64,000 nucleotides of DNA from Bacteroidota bacterium (GCA_018268135.1 JAFDXD010000017.1:1-64000); one strand, 5' to 3'; counted from the first letter of the stretch, positions 8,492 to 17,601 are shown. The notes: generated by a model not told the origin, from the sequence alone. Numbers and translations are program-made.

Positions 8492-8866
8492 TTATTTTAT
8501 TAAATCTAATGGCCTAACCATTTTGCGATATGTTTCATCATAACAAATGGTAGTATATACAATGGCCATAATAGGCGCTGCAAAAAGCAAAATAAATAAC
8601 ATTAGGTATAAAATCGGATATACTAACAGTCCTAATATTGTTAGGGCTATCACTATTGCTACCACCCAGTGATAAAGTATGCGTATGCTCCCTTTTGCAG
8701 TAAACCATCCGTTTATAGCATGTATTACCATACTTATAATTTGCCAGCCTCCTACTACAAAGTAGCCATAGATAAAGGTTTCATCCATATTGATGACAGA
8801 TGCTATTAAAAAAACTGTTATTAATATAATGCTCATCCAGGTGTCAAAAAATTTAAAATTTTTCAT
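8492..8866 (-). CDS. Small integral membrane protein, unknown function
   Basis: 124 residues from the ATG at 8866; the frame opens six bases earlier with TTG. Four likely membrane spans can be read: WMSIILITVFLIASVI, YGYFVVGGWQIISMVIHAI, LYHWVVAIVIALTILGLLV and LYLMLFILLFAAPIMAIVY. A short charged cytoplasmic tail ends RKMVRPLDLIK. No family is recognised. It lies between the gbsR-like gene (81 bp upstream) and the epimerase (10 bp downstream), so it is likely part of their transcript and may be a target of that regulator. Confidence 0.7.
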   Translation of the reverse strand: MKNFKFFDTWMSIILITVFLIASVINMDETFIYGYFVVGGWQIISMVIHAINGWFTAKGSIRILYHWVVAIVIALTILGLLVYPILYLMLFILLFAAPIMAIVYTTICYDETYRKMVRPLDLIK

Positions 8867-8947
8867 AATCAATTATTTTATTTTTTCAGAAATTAATGAA
8901 AATTATTTCTCTAATAAAACCGGGTTGCCCCGGTGTATAAAATATTT

Positions 8948-9454
8948 TTATTTAAACATCTTTAAGATACTACTGGTAAACCAGTTTTCTTCTGCTTTTA
9001 TCATTAGATCTAAAATTTTATCTGCCTGGTTACCGGTGCGTTTAATTCCACTAATGACTTCTAAAAACTGTTTGGCTTCTTTGTCTTTTTTATCAGCATC
9101 AATATTTTCTAACTGGCCTAATAGCTTAATCATGGGGTCTAATTCTCTTTTTTTTCTTTCTTTAATTATTTGAGTAGCTACTTTCCAAATATCTTTTTCA
9201 GCGGCAAAATGGTCTTTGCGTTCTCCCGAAATAATTACTCTTTCTACCAGGCCCCAATCTACCAGGCCCCTAATGTTCATGTTTACATTGCCCCGGCTAA
9301 TATTGAGGTACTCCATTATGTCATCCTGCGTAAGAGGTTGGGTACTTACCAGCAGTAAGGCGTGAATTTGTGCCATGGTACGGTTAATACCCCACTGGGT
9401 GCCAAAGGCTCCCCAACTATTGATAAACTGTTCTTTTGCTTCGGTTAGTTTCAT
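8948..9454 (-). CDS. GbsR/MarR-type transcriptional regulator
   Basis: 168 residues. KEQFINSWGAFGTQWGINRTMAQIHALLL is the characteristic GbsR-family opening, followed by a winged helix (LTQDDIMEYLNISRGNVNMNIRGLVDWGLVERVI) and a long charged C-terminal helix for dimerisation. In characterised members it represses osmolyte uptake or synthesis genes; here the neighbours are a membrane protein and an epimerase, so the regulated process is unknown. A perfect 10-bp-arm palindrome lies 27-48 bp before the ATG, suggesting self-regulation. Confidence 0.86.
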   Translation of the reverse strand: MKLTEAKEQFINSWGAFGTQWGINRTMAQIHALLLVSTQPLTQDDIMEYLNISRGNVNMNIRGLVDWGLVERVIISGERKDHFAAEKDIWKVATQIIKERKKRELDPMIKLLGQLENIDADKKDKEAKQFLEVISGIKRTGNQADKILDLMIKAEENWFTSSILKMFK

Positions 9455-9458
9455 GCAG

Positions 9459-9466
9459 TAAAAATA
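9459..9466 (-). promoter_or_regulatory. Probable -7 box TATTTTTA of the gbsR-like gene
   Basis: One mismatch to TAnnTTTG. It ends four bases before the ATG at 9454, implying a leaderless or nearly leaderless transcript. The palindrome at 9481-9502 covers the -33 region of this promoter. Confidence 0.4.
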
Positions 9467-9480
9467 AATTTTATTTCTGA

Positions 9481-9502
9481 ATTTTCAAAATTTTTTGAAA
9501 AT
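9481..9502. promoter_or_regulatory. Perfect palindrome, candidate operator of the GbsR-type regulator
   Basis: Arms ATTTTCAAAA (9481-9490) and TTTTGAAAAT (9493-9502) separated by TT, all ten base pairs matching. It lies directly upstream of the probable -7 box. MarR/GbsR-type proteins bind such symmetric AT-rich sites as dimers. It has no T run or GC core, so it is not a terminator. Confidence 0.6.
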
Positions 9503-9530
9503 ATAAATTAATCATCCCACCATAAAAAGA

Positions 9531-9571
9531 AAAAGGTTCTAAAAAGTTTGGACCACTCTTTAGAACCTTTT
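9531..9571 (-). terminator. Rho-independent terminator of the E2 gene
   Basis: Arms AAAAGGTTCTAAA (9531-9543) and TTTAGAACCTTTT (9559-9571), 13 perfect pairs, with a 15-base loop that can pair further. It lies 29 bp past the E2 stop codon and separates that gene from the gbsR-like promoter. Confidence 0.85.
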
Positions 9572-9599
9572 ATAAAATTTTAAATAATCTATTTACTTT

Positions 9600-11213
9600 T
9601 TACACCAGCATCATTACCGGGTTTTCCATGTACTTTTTTAATGTTTGTAAAAATGAAGCCCCTACAGCACCATCTACACTTCTGTGATCGCAACTAAGGG
9701 TTAGTTTCATTACATTGGTAACATCAAAGCCTCCTGCTTTTTTCACTACTACTTCTTTTATACGCCCTACCGCAAGAATTGCGCTATCGGGTGGGTTAAT
9801 GATGGCGGTAAATTCATCAATATCCATCATGCCCAGGTTTGAAATGGTGAAAGTGTTCCCTGTAAATTCTGGTGGTTGTAATTTTTTATCTTTTGCTTTT
9901 GCATACAATGATTTTGCATCGGCAGCTATTTGAGATAATGTTTTCTGGTCTGCAAATTTTATTACAGGTACTATCAACCCATCAGGCAGCGCCAGGGCTG
10001 AGCCAATATGAACATGATGATTTTGGCGGATAAAATCTCCCATCCAGCTACTATTTACATCAGGATGCTGGCGTAAGGCTACTGCACAGGCTTTTATCAG
10101 CATATCATTAAATGAAATTTTTACCGGGCTTACTTCATTCATGGCAGCACGGGCTGTAATGGCATTGTCCATATTAACTTCCATGCTCAGGTAAAAATGC
10201 GGCGCTGTAAACTTGCTTTCGCTCAACCTGCGGGCAATTACTTTACGCATTTGAGTTAGTTCCACATCAGTATAACCTTCCTGCCCATTGGCAACAAATG
10301 TTGCTACCGGTGCAGCAGGTTTAGTAGCTGATGGCGCTGAGGCTGCTGTGGCTACGGAAGGAGTAAAGCCATCTACATCTTTTTTTGTAATTCTTCCATT
10401 ATCTCCACTGCCGTTGATTTTAGAAAGATCTACCCCTTTTTCTGCAGCTAGTTTTCTGGCAAGGGGCGATGCCTTAATTCTTTGATTTGACTGGGTGGCT
10501 GATGGTTGCTCATCCTGCACTGTTATATTAATTGCCTCATTTGAAGCAGCGGGAGTGGCAGCAGCAGTTGTAGCATTATTTGCTCCGCTTTTTTCTGCAG
10601 CTACATAAGCGCTAACATCTGTACCCGGCTTGCCTACTATGGCTATTATTTCATTTACTTTGGCGGCTTTGCCTGCCTCTACACCTACGTATAACAGGGT
10701 GCCTTCCTCATATCCCACTACTTCCATTGTAGCTTTATCTGTTTCTACATCAGCCAATACATCATCTGCTTTTACCTTATCCCCTACTTTTTTATTCCAG
10801 TTTACTATTTTGCCCTCCGTCATTGTATCGCTTAGCAAGGGCATCCTGATTTCTTTGGCGCCATCAGGCAGGGATACTTTTGCAGATGCTGTTGCTTCAG
10901 CTTTTGCTACGGGTTTTTCATTTTCGGGCTTGCTCTCAGCATTGCCTCCATCAAGTAAGGCTTTATACTCTTCTCCTTCTTTACCTATAATAGCAATAAT
11001 TTCATTCACTTTTGCTGCTTTACCTGCCGGCACACCAATATATAACAATGTACCATCCACATACCCCACCACTTCCATAGTGGCTTTATCCGTTTCTACA
11101 TCTGCCAATACATCATCTGCTTTTACCTTATCCCCTACTTTTTTATTCCAGGTTACTATTTTACCCTCTGTCATTGTATCGCTCAATAGCGGCATACGTA
11201 TTACTTCAGCCAT
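9600..11213 (-). CDS. pdhC: Pyruvate dehydrogenase complex E2, dihydrolipoamide acetyltransferase, two lipoyl domains
   Basis: 537 residues. E2 core of the pyruvate dehydrogenase complex, moving acetyl groups from lipoyl-lysine to CoA. Order: lipoyl domain 1 (1-80, ETDKATME, lipoylated K43), lipoyl domain 2 (about 121-197, K160), an Ala/Thr-rich linker, a peripheral subunit-binding domain (about 245-281, SPLARKLAAEKGVDLSKINGSG) and the catalytic domain (315-537) ending in SCDHRSVDGAVGA, with H510 and D514 as catalytic HRxxD. The two lipoyl domains share a near-identical run of about 45 residues. E1 and E3 genes are not adjacent. A 2-oxoglutarate or branched-chain E2 is possible, but the MPLLSDTMTEGKI form favours PDH. 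Confidence 0.92.
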   Translation of the reverse strand: MAEVIRMPLLSDTMTEGKIVTWNKKVGDKVKADDVLADVETDKATMEVVGYVDGTLLYIGVPAGKAAKVNEIIAIIGKEGEEYKALLDGGNAESKPENEKPVAKAEATASAKVSLPDGAKEIRMPLLSDTMTEGKIVNWNKKVGDKVKADDVLADVETDKATMEVVGYEEGTLLYVGVEAGKAAKVNEIIAIVGKPGTDVSAYVAAEKSGANNATTAAATPAASNEAINITVQDEQPSATQSNQRIKASPLARKLAAEKGVDLSKINGSGDNGRITKKDVDGFTPSVATAASAPSATKPAAPVATFVANGQEGYTDVELTQMRKVIARRLSESKFTAPHFYLSMEVNMDNAITARAAMNEVSPVKISFNDMLIKACAVALRQHPDVNSSWMGDFIRQNHHVHIGSALALPDGLIVPVIKFADQKTLSQIAADAKSLYAKAKDKKLQPPEFTGNTFTISNLGMMDIDEFTAIINPPDSAILAVGRIKEVVVKKAGGFDVTNVMKLTLSCDHRSVDGAVGASFLQTLKKYMENPVMMLV

Positions 11214-11395
11214 AATATTTTTTTCTTTTGTAAAATTAGGAAGCCCGAAATTAATGCAAAATGAGGAAAGTTGTATGAAGGTTTTGGGCTAACCTGTTTT
11301 TCTTTAAATATTCAATAGGCATAATAATAATGATTGTGGCTTACTTAATACAATTGGGATAGAAATCCTTTTAAAATAACCTTTGCCATTATTTC

Positions 11396-13156
11396 TTAAT
11401 CTATCATTAATTTTAGCCTTTCCCGCAGGTTTTTGATATTAGGATACTGCTCTACCATAAGCTGGTATTGCTGCTTACGGGTAAGTTGCATTTGTGCCGG
11501 CTCTTCTACTGCCTGGCTTTCTTCTAAGGCAATGCTATATTTAAGCAGGGGGTTATTAAAGTGTTTTTGCATACAATCTATCAGCTCCGCCCTTTCTGCC
11601 TCTATAATTCTTTGCTGAAAGGTAGAAGATGTAATGATAGTAAAGGTATTTTCATCCTTTATTTCAAGCCCGGCTGTTTTTAGATTTTCTGCTGCTATAT
11701 TAATTTTTTTTGAAAAAAGATTTTTGATATACCCCTGCATGGCCAATTGTAAAGCTTCTTTTTCCAATGGCTTTGGCTCTCCGGCGGCATTATTTTTTGC
11801 CAATAATTGCTCTCTTATTTTTTTAAGAGACCCAAGGGGTGCCGCTGGTACCGCTTGCTCACTGCTGCTGATTTTTTTTACCGGCTCAGGTAGCTTAGCT
11901 TCTATTACGAGGCTGGCTGATTTAGGTTTTTTTTGTACTGTAGCGTCCTGGCTTACTGATTCTTTTATTTTTATGGGAGTAATTGCCCTAAAAGCTATTG
12001 GTTTGGCATCATCTACTATTTTTTTTTTAGAAATGCCATCGCCACCTGCACTAATTTCTACCGCCTGCTGAAGATAACTTAGTTTAATCAGCGTCATTTC
12101 TACAAAAAGTTTTTTGTTTCTGGCCTGCTTATAGCCAATGCCACAATCATTTAAAATATTTAATGCAGCAATGAGCCATTCTGACGAAATTTCTTGCGCC
12201 ACCTGCAAATATTTTTGTTTAAAATCTTCTGCTACTTCCAGCAATATTGCTGCCCTTGCATCTTTGCTTACCAAAAGATTACGGATAAATTCTGCAAAGC
12301 CTTCAATAAAAGTATCTCCTTCAAACCCTTTTTGAATAATAGTATCAAACAATAGCAGTGCATCACTTAATTGCTGATGCTGCATAAAGTTTATCATTTT
12401 AAAATAATAATCTTCGTCTAATACATTTAAGTGTTCTAAAGTATTCACATAGGTTAGTTGCCCCCCTGTAAAACTTACAATTTTATCTAAAATACTAAGC
12501 GAGTCCCTCATGGCGCCTTCGCTTTTTTGTGCAATTACATGCAAGGCGGCTTTTTCGGCAGTTATATGTTCTTTATCGCATATTTCCTTCAAATGCTCAA
12601 TGGTATCATTGATGGTGATACGCTTAAAATCAAATATTTGACAGCGGCTTAAAATGGTAGGCAGTATTTTATGTTTTTCGGTGGTAGCCAAAATAAAAAT
12701 GGCATAAGGTGGCGGCTCTTCCAGAGTTTTTAAAAATGCATTAAAAGCTGCGGCGCTCAACATGTGTACCTCATCTACTATATACACTTTGTAATCGCCT
12801 GCCTGTGGCGCAAACCTTACCTGCTCTACCAGGGTTCTGATATCATCTACCGAGTTGTTACTTGCAGCATCTAATTCATGAATATTTAATGAGGTTCCAT
12901 TATCAAAAGACACACAACTATTGCAACTGTTACAAGCCTCTCCATCGGGGGTACGATGTTCGCAATTGATGGTTTTGGCTAAAATTCTTGCACAGGTGGT
13001 TTTGCCCACTCCTCTTGGCCCGCAAAATAAAAATGCATGGGCAAGCTGATTATTATTAATAGCATTTTTTAAGGTAGTGGTGATATGCGACTGCCCTACT
13101 ACGGTATTGAAATTTTGTGGACGGTATTTTCTTGCCGATACTATAAACTTATCCAT
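11396..13156 (-). CDS. dnaX: DNA polymerase III subunit gamma/tau
   Basis: 586 residues. ATPase of the clamp loader that opens the beta clamp with delta and delta-prime. Visible: KYRPQNFNTVVGQ, Walker A GPRGVGKT (46-53), zinc cysteines C65, C75, C78 and C81, Walker B YIVDEVHM (125-132), the SRC motif (ILSRCQIF) and sensor 2 (EGAMRDSLSILDK). The 230-residue C-terminal part is the tau-like extension with a Lys/Pro-rich linker and the collar domain. I cannot tell whether a frameshifted gamma form is made. The gene is followed by a 182-bp gap with no evident terminator, then E2. Confidence 0.96.
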   Translation of the reverse strand: MDKFIVSARKYRPQNFNTVVGQSHITTTLKNAINNNQLAHAFLFCGPRGVGKTTCARILAKTINCEHRTPDGEACNSCNSCVSFDNGTSLNIHELDAASNNSVDDIRTLVEQVRFAPQAGDYKVYIVDEVHMLSAAAFNAFLKTLEEPPPYAIFILATTEKHKILPTILSRCQIFDFKRITINDTIEHLKEICDKEHITAEKAALHVIAQKSEGAMRDSLSILDKIVSFTGGQLTYVNTLEHLNVLDEDYYFKMINFMQHQQLSDALLLFDTIIQKGFEGDTFIEGFAEFIRNLLVSKDARAAILLEVAEDFKQKYLQVAQEISSEWLIAALNILNDCGIGYKQARNKKLFVEMTLIKLSYLQQAVEISAGGDGISKKKIVDDAKPIAFRAITPIKIKESVSQDATVQKKPKSASLVIEAKLPEPVKKISSSEQAVPAAPLGSLKKIREQLLAKNNAAGEPKPLEKEALQLAMQGYIKNLFSKKINIAAENLKTAGLEIKDENTFTIITSSTFQQRIIEAERAELIDCMQKHFNNPLLKYSIALEESQAVEEPAQMQLTRKQQYQLMVEQYPNIKNLRERLKLMID

Positions 13157-13213
13157 GTGCTAATAATAATGATCAAAAACTTCGATTGTATATGGTAAAA
13201 TTAATGCTAAAAT

Positions 13214-14383
13214 TTAACTTAAAATGGGATGCCTGATGAACTCTTTTGTACGGTCAAAAAGATAACGGTAGGTGGTGAGGTTTCGGCTTCGTTTTACATC
13301 GCCAAGGCTTGAAGCTATATTGAGCATTTTAGGATTAAAGTCGCCTATCCACTGCATTTCATATTCTGTGTAAGATACTTTGGGGCTTTGTATCAGCTTT
13401 GCAGATTCACCAATAATGTAGGCATCTACCCCCTTGCCCTGCCACTCCGGCACAATGCCAAATACCAGGCCGGTAAATTTTTTATTTGGCTTTGTTTTTT
13501 TAATCCATAAAAATTTTAATTTTTGTATCAACCCAAATTTTCCATGCAGGTATTTAAACCACTGATTTAAATCGGGCAGGTTAATAAAAATGGCTACCGG
13601 GTCATTTTTATAATATACATACCAAATTATTTTTTCATCCATCACCGGTTTCATTTTATTAAACATCAGGATGGCTTGTTTTTTTTCGAGTTGTTTTAAG
13701 CCCCCATGCCCTGCCCATGCTTTGTTGTACACTTCTACAAAATCTGAGGCAAATTTTTCTATTTGTTTTTTATCAATATGCTTTGACGAAAAATTTTTGT
13801 CTTTCTCTATGTAATTGTGGCGCTCCCATACCTTATCATGCAAAGGGGCTTTAGGCTCCATATTAAAACATACCTGTTCAAAAAACGGTTTAAATCCATA
13901 GTTTTCAAAAAGGTCAACATAATACGGTGGATTATAGTTCATACAATACAATGGTTCCTGGTAACCCTTTGTTACCATACCCCACCATCTGTCTCGCTCG
14001 CCAAAGTTAATTGGCCCATCCATAGCCTGCATGCCCTCTTTCATTAACCAGTGCTTTGCATTGTCTAATAACATATCGGCTGCATCCTGGCTTTTTATAC
14101 ACTCAAAAAAACCAATACCGCCTACAGGCACATCATCACCTTTATTTTTATATTTTGAATTGGTAAATGCTGCTATTCGCCCTATTGGGTTGCCTTCATC
14201 ATCCTGCAGTATCCATCGTTGTATTTTTCCAAATCTAAAAGCTTTATTCTTTTTTTCATCAAATACATCTTCCACATCTTTATTGAGAGGCTGTATCCAG
14301 TTTGGGTCATCTTTATAAATTACAAGCGGTACATTAAAAAATAATTTACTATCAGCAATGCTGTTAACTGTAATGATTTGCAT
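13214..14383 (-). CDS. GNAT-like acetyltransferase-fold protein, unknown substrate
   Basis: 389 residues without signal peptide. The N-terminal part (FNVPLVIYKDDPNWIQPL, GNPIGRIAAFTNSKY) and the late FTGLVFGIVPEWQGKGVDAYIIGES segment, a Q/RxxGxG/A-like acetyl-CoA loop, indicate a GNAT-type fold, probably doubled. GPINFGERDRWWG and the aromatic-rich middle (NYNPPYYVDLFENYGF) are typical of a family common in Bacteroidota and usually left as hypothetical. Substrate unknown. It lies 57 bp upstream of dnaX in the same direction and may share its transcript. An exact promoter box sits four bases before its ATG. Confidence 0.65.
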   Translation of the reverse strand: MQIITVNSIADSKLFFNVPLVIYKDDPNWIQPLNKDVEDVFDEKKNKAFRFGKIQRWILQDDEGNPIGRIAAFTNSKYKNKGDDVPVGGIGFFECIKSQDAADMLLDNAKHWLMKEGMQAMDGPINFGERDRWWGMVTKGYQEPLYCMNYNPPYYVDLFENYGFKPFFEQVCFNMEPKAPLHDKVWERHNYIEKDKNFSSKHIDKKQIEKFASDFVEVYNKAWAGHGGLKQLEKKQAILMFNKMKPVMDEKIIWYVYYKNDPVAIFINLPDLNQWFKYLHGKFGLIQKLKFLWIKKTKPNKKFTGLVFGIVPEWQGKGVDAYIIGESAKLIQSPKVSYTEYEMQWIGDFNPKMLNIASSLGDVKRSRNLTTYRYLFDRTKEFIRHPILS

Positions 14384-14387
14384 CCGG

Positions 14388-14395
14388 CAAATTTA
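14388..14395 (-). promoter_or_regulatory. -7 box TAAATTTG abutting the GNAT-like gene
   Basis: Exact TAnnTTTG on the minus strand, with only four bases (CCGG in minus sense) between its last G and the ATG at 14383. Transcription from this box would begin at or within a few bases of the start codon. Confidence 0.6.
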
Positions 14396-14532
14396 GTTAA
14401 AATAGTTTTTCGGGATGATGCAGGTACTTCTTAAATAATTACAGGCTCCCTTCCTTTTTTGCCCAAATACATTAACGAATGGATTAGTATTTCTTAAAAT
14501 TTTACTTTACAAAACTGACTACCTTTATTTTT

Positions 14533-16827
14533 ATGAAAGTATTATTTTTTATCAGCCTGTTTTTTGGAAGTTTACATTCTTTTGCTCAACTACAAAGAAC
14601 TATTCCCCTGGTACAATATGTAAAACCTATTATTGGTACACAGCGCATGGGCCATACTTACCCTGGGGCTACAGTACCTTTTGGCATGGTGCAGCTTAGC
14701 CCCGATACTGATACTATTCCCTACGAAATAAATGGAAAATATAACCCGGATGTATATAAATATTGCTCCGGATATCAATATGATGATAATACCATTGTAG
14801 GCTTTAGCCATACACATTTTAGCGGTACCGGCCATAGCGACCTGGGCGATATTTTAATAATGCCAACTGTTGGCGCTGTAAAACTCAACCCCGGCACGGC
14901 CGATAATCCCAACTCAGGTTTTAGATCGCCCTACTCTCACGATAATGAAACAGTACAAGCAGGGTATTATAAAGTATTACTCAATAAAGGAAATATTACT
15001 GCAGAACTTACGGCTACTACCCGGGTAGGTTTTCATCAATATACATTTCCAAAGTCAAATCAAAGCCATATTATTTTAGACCTTGTAAGTGGTATTTACA
15101 ATTATGACGGAAAAAATATTTGGACCGTAGTACACATCATCAACGATAGTACGCTTACAGGTTACAGGCAAACAAATGGATGGGCAAGAAACCGGACGGT
15201 ATATTTTGCCATAAAATTTTCAAAGGCTTTTTTTCAATACGGTTGTAAAGATTTTGCAAAATCATACTACAATGGTTTTTGGGGGAAATTTAATCAGCAA
15301 AAAAATTTTCCGGATATAGCCGGCAGGCAAATTCGTATGAATTTTGATTTTAAAACAGAAGACCTTGAAAAGATAAAAGTAAAAGTTGCTTTATCATCTG
15401 TAAGTATGGATGGTGCGCTTAAAAACATGCAGGCAGAATTGCCGGGATGGGATTTTGAAAAAACAAGGTATGATGCACAACAGGCATGGGATAAAGAACT
15501 CAATAAAATAACCATTGATGGCAGCAGAATAGAAAAAGAAAATTTTTATACCGCCATGTATCATGCCATGATAAACCCCACGGTATATATGGATGTAGAT
15601 GGAAGCTACAAGGGCCTGGACCAGGGAGTACATACGGCTTCGGGCTTTACAAATTATACCACATTTTCTTTGTGGGATACATACCGTGCCCTGCATCCTC
15701 TCTTTACTATTATTGAGCCTAAAAAAGATATAGATATGATAAAATCTATGCTGGCTCATTACGACCAAAGCCCTTTACACATGTTGCCTATTTGGAGCAA
15801 CTCTGCCAACGACAATTGGTGTATGAGTGGCTACCATAGTGTGGCTGTAATAGCTGATGCACTCATCAAAAACAATGTATCGGGCATTGATGCCAACAAA
15901 GCGCTGGATGCCTGTGTTGCTACAGCCCGCCATAGAAGCTATGAAGATATTGGACTTTATCTCGATAAAGGTTATATACCTGTAGATAAAAATCCGGTAG
16001 GCACATCTACCACTTTAGAATATGCTTATGATGACTGGGCAATTGCACAACTTGCAAAAAAAATAAATCGAACAGATGTGTACAATGAATTTATAAAGCG
16101 ATCTCAAAATTATAAAAATGTGTTTGACACAACTCTTGGCTTTATGCATTCAAAAAACAGTGATGGAAAATTTACAAAAAACTTTAACCCATTAAGTACA
16201 AACGGGCAGGGGTTTATAGAAGGCAACTCATGGAACTATACATTATTTGTGCCGCAGTATCCACATCAACTTATTAACCTTATGGGTGGCAATAAAAAGT
16301 TTATCGCTTATTTAGACACCCTCTTTACCATGAACCTTCCCGAATCTTTTTTTGCAGAAACAGAAGATATTACCAGGGAAGGAATTATTGGAGGGTATGT
16401 ACATGGCAATGAGCCTTCGCACCATGTAGCTTACTTGTACAATTATGCAGGCGCAACTTATAAAACCCAGGAGCGTGTACGCATGATTTTAAATATGCAG
16501 TATCATAATTCGCCAGATGGGTTGGGTGGCAATGATGATACCGGGCAAATGAGCGCCTGGTATATTTTTAGCAGCCTGGGATTTTACCCTGTAGCACCTG
16601 GCAGTGCTGTATATGCCATCGGAAGCCCGGCTGTAGATGGCGCTGTCATTCATCTTGACAACAATAAATCATTTATTATTGAAGTAAAAAACCAGGACGA
16701 TCAAAATGTTTATATTCAAAAGATTGAATTAAATGGAAAACCATTAACAGGTTTTGAACTGAAACATGCAGATATTATGAAAGGGGGAAAGCTTACTTTT
16801 TATATGGGTGATAAGCCAGTAAAATAA
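14533..16827 (+). CDS. Glycoside hydrolase family 92 alpha-mannosidase
   Basis: 764 residues with signal peptide (1-18, ending LHSFAQ). GH92 enzymes are calcium-dependent exo-alpha-mannosidases acting on N-glycan or yeast mannan side chains. Diagnostic stretches: VKPIIGTQRMGHTYPGATVPFGMVQLSPDT at the N-terminus, GFSHTHFSGTGHSDLGDI, FSLWDTYRALHPL, then GNEPSHHVAYLYNYAG and GNDDTGQMSAWYIFSSLGFYPV in the catalytic barrel. No SusC/SusD pair or other glycosidase adjoins, so it is not in a canonical utilisation locus. TACCTTTA at 14520-14527 is a likely -7 box. The stop codon touches that of the convergent next gene. Confidence 0.93.
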   Translation: MKVLFFISLFFGSLHSFAQLQRTIPLVQYVKPIIGTQRMGHTYPGATVPFGMVQLSPDTDTIPYEINGKYNPDVYKYCSGYQYDDNTIVGFSHTHFSGTGHSDLGDILIMPTVGAVKLNPGTADNPNSGFRSPYSHDNETVQAGYYKVLLNKGNITAELTATTRVGFHQYTFPKSNQSHIILDLVSGIYNYDGKNIWTVVHIINDSTLTGYRQTNGWARNRTVYFAIKFSKAFFQYGCKDFAKSYYNGFWGKFNQQKNFPDIAGRQIRMNFDFKTEDLEKIKVKVALSSVSMDGALKNMQAELPGWDFEKTRYDAQQAWDKELNKITIDGSRIEKENFYTAMYHAMINPTVYMDVDGSYKGLDQGVHTASGFTNYTTFSLWDTYRALHPLFTIIEPKKDIDMIKSMLAHYDQSPLHMLPIWSNSANDNWCMSGYHSVAVIADALIKNNVSGIDANKALDACVATARHRSYEDIGLYLDKGYIPVDKNPVGTSTTLEYAYDDWAIAQLAKKINRTDVYNEFIKRSQNYKNVFDTTLGFMHSKNSDGKFTKNFNPLSTNGQGFIEGNSWNYTLFVPQYPHQLINLMGGNKKFIAYLDTLFTMNLPESFFAETEDITREGIIGGYVHGNEPSHHVAYLYNYAGATYKTQERVRMILNMQYHNSPDGLGGNDDTGQMSAWYIFSSLGFYPVAPGSAVYAIGSPAVDGAVIHLDNNKSFIIEVKNQDDQNVYIQKIELNGKPLTGFELKHADIMKGGKLTFYMGDKPVK

Positions 16828-17253
16828 TTACAACAGCAATTTTGAAAATTTTTTTATTTCATCCATTTCAGTTGCGGAAATAAAATCGTTTTTGTCGTAT
16901 TTCGATTTCAAATAAAGCACTCTTTTGTGTAAAGGCACTTTGGCTAAAATTGACTCTAATGTTTTGCCCAGGGTTTCATCTTTTTCAGGCGGCGCTGCCT
17001 TAATAGTAACTTCCGATTTTTGCTTTGAATGTTTTTTTAAAATAATTGCTTCCAATGTTGCCAACCTTCCGGGATGTATATTTTTTACTTTAGTGGCTTT
17101 ATTATATAGACCCTCTAATTGTTTCTTACTTAGTCCACCTCTTTCGCAGTATTGCTGATAAAGGCTTTTGGTAAAGGCAGAGTGAGGCTGATCTTCCATC
17201 ACAGCTTTAAGTACATAAAGTACTATATCCATATCGGGGTTTATCCTTTGCAT
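16828..17253 (-). CDS. Hypothetical cytoplasmic protein, 141 residues
   Basis: No family recognised. The N-terminal half (QPHSAFTKSLYQQYCERGGLSKKQLEGLYNKAT) is helical and looks like a small three-helix fold. A Lys-rich linker follows (KKHSKQKSEVTIKAAPPEKDE), then a second helical stretch (VPLHKRVLYLKSKYDKNDFISATEMDEIKKFSKLLL). No signal peptide or membrane span. Its stop codon begins on the base after the GH92 stop. The next upstream gene on this strand is a small membrane protein with a terminator between them, so it likely has its own promoter. Codon use looks ordinary and it is likely real. Confidence 0.65.
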   Translation of the reverse strand: MQRINPDMDIVLYVLKAVMEDQPHSAFTKSLYQQYCERGGLSKKQLEGLYNKATKVKNIHPGRLATLEAIILKKHSKQKSEVTIKAAPPEKDETLGKTLESILAKVPLHKRVLYLKSKYDKNDFISATEMDEIKKFSKLLL

Positions 17254-17276
17254 AGCAAAGATGAAAATAATAAAAA

Positions 17277-17300
17277 AGAGCTTTCATTTTATTGAAAGCC
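17277..17300 (-). terminator. Terminator of the small membrane-protein gene
   Basis: Stem GCTTTCA (17280-17286) with TGAAAGC (17293-17299), six-base loop, then on the minus strand CTC and a run of Ts. It lies 14 bp beyond the stop of the 69-residue gene. Confidence 0.75.
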
Positions 17301-17313
17301 CTTAAATAAATTT

Positions 17314-17523
17314 TTAATACCCTGTACTTAAGCTTTGTTCCTCCATATTAACTTTTGATTTTAGCTTTCCGGGCATTAATTTTTCTGCAATTGTTTTGCC
17401 TTTACGTTTCAAAGAATGTTGCAGCTCTTTCTTTTGATCGCTACTCAATCTTGTGTACTTATAGGCTGCAAATAATGCTAAACCAGCACCGGCGGCGGCT
17501 AATATTTTTTTATTACTTAACAT
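17314..17523 (-). CDS. Small single-span membrane protein, 69 residues
   Basis: MLSNKKILAAAGAGLALFAAYKY gives one short N-terminal membrane span, followed by a basic, helical tail (SDQKKELQHSLKRKGKTIAEKLMPGK) and SLSTGY at the end. The layout resembles YtxH-like small stress proteins, but similarity is too weak for a firm name. It has an own terminator and a TAAATTTG box 79 bp upstream. Confidence 0.6.
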   Translation of the reverse strand: MLSNKKILAAAGAGLALFAAYKYTRLSSDQKKELQHSLKRKGKTIAEKLMPGKLKSKVNMEEQSLSTGY

Positions 17524-17601
17524 AGTAAGATATTTTTAAATGAATAAATATTGTTTGTCACCATTAAGGCAATAAATATCGTACCAGTTTCTTTCCCTTA
17601 A

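Noticed and set aside
10630..11292. Long plus-strand open frame (220 codons) opposite the E2 gene
   Set aside because: It is a shadow of the duplicated lipoyl domains; its repeats mirror them and it has no family features.
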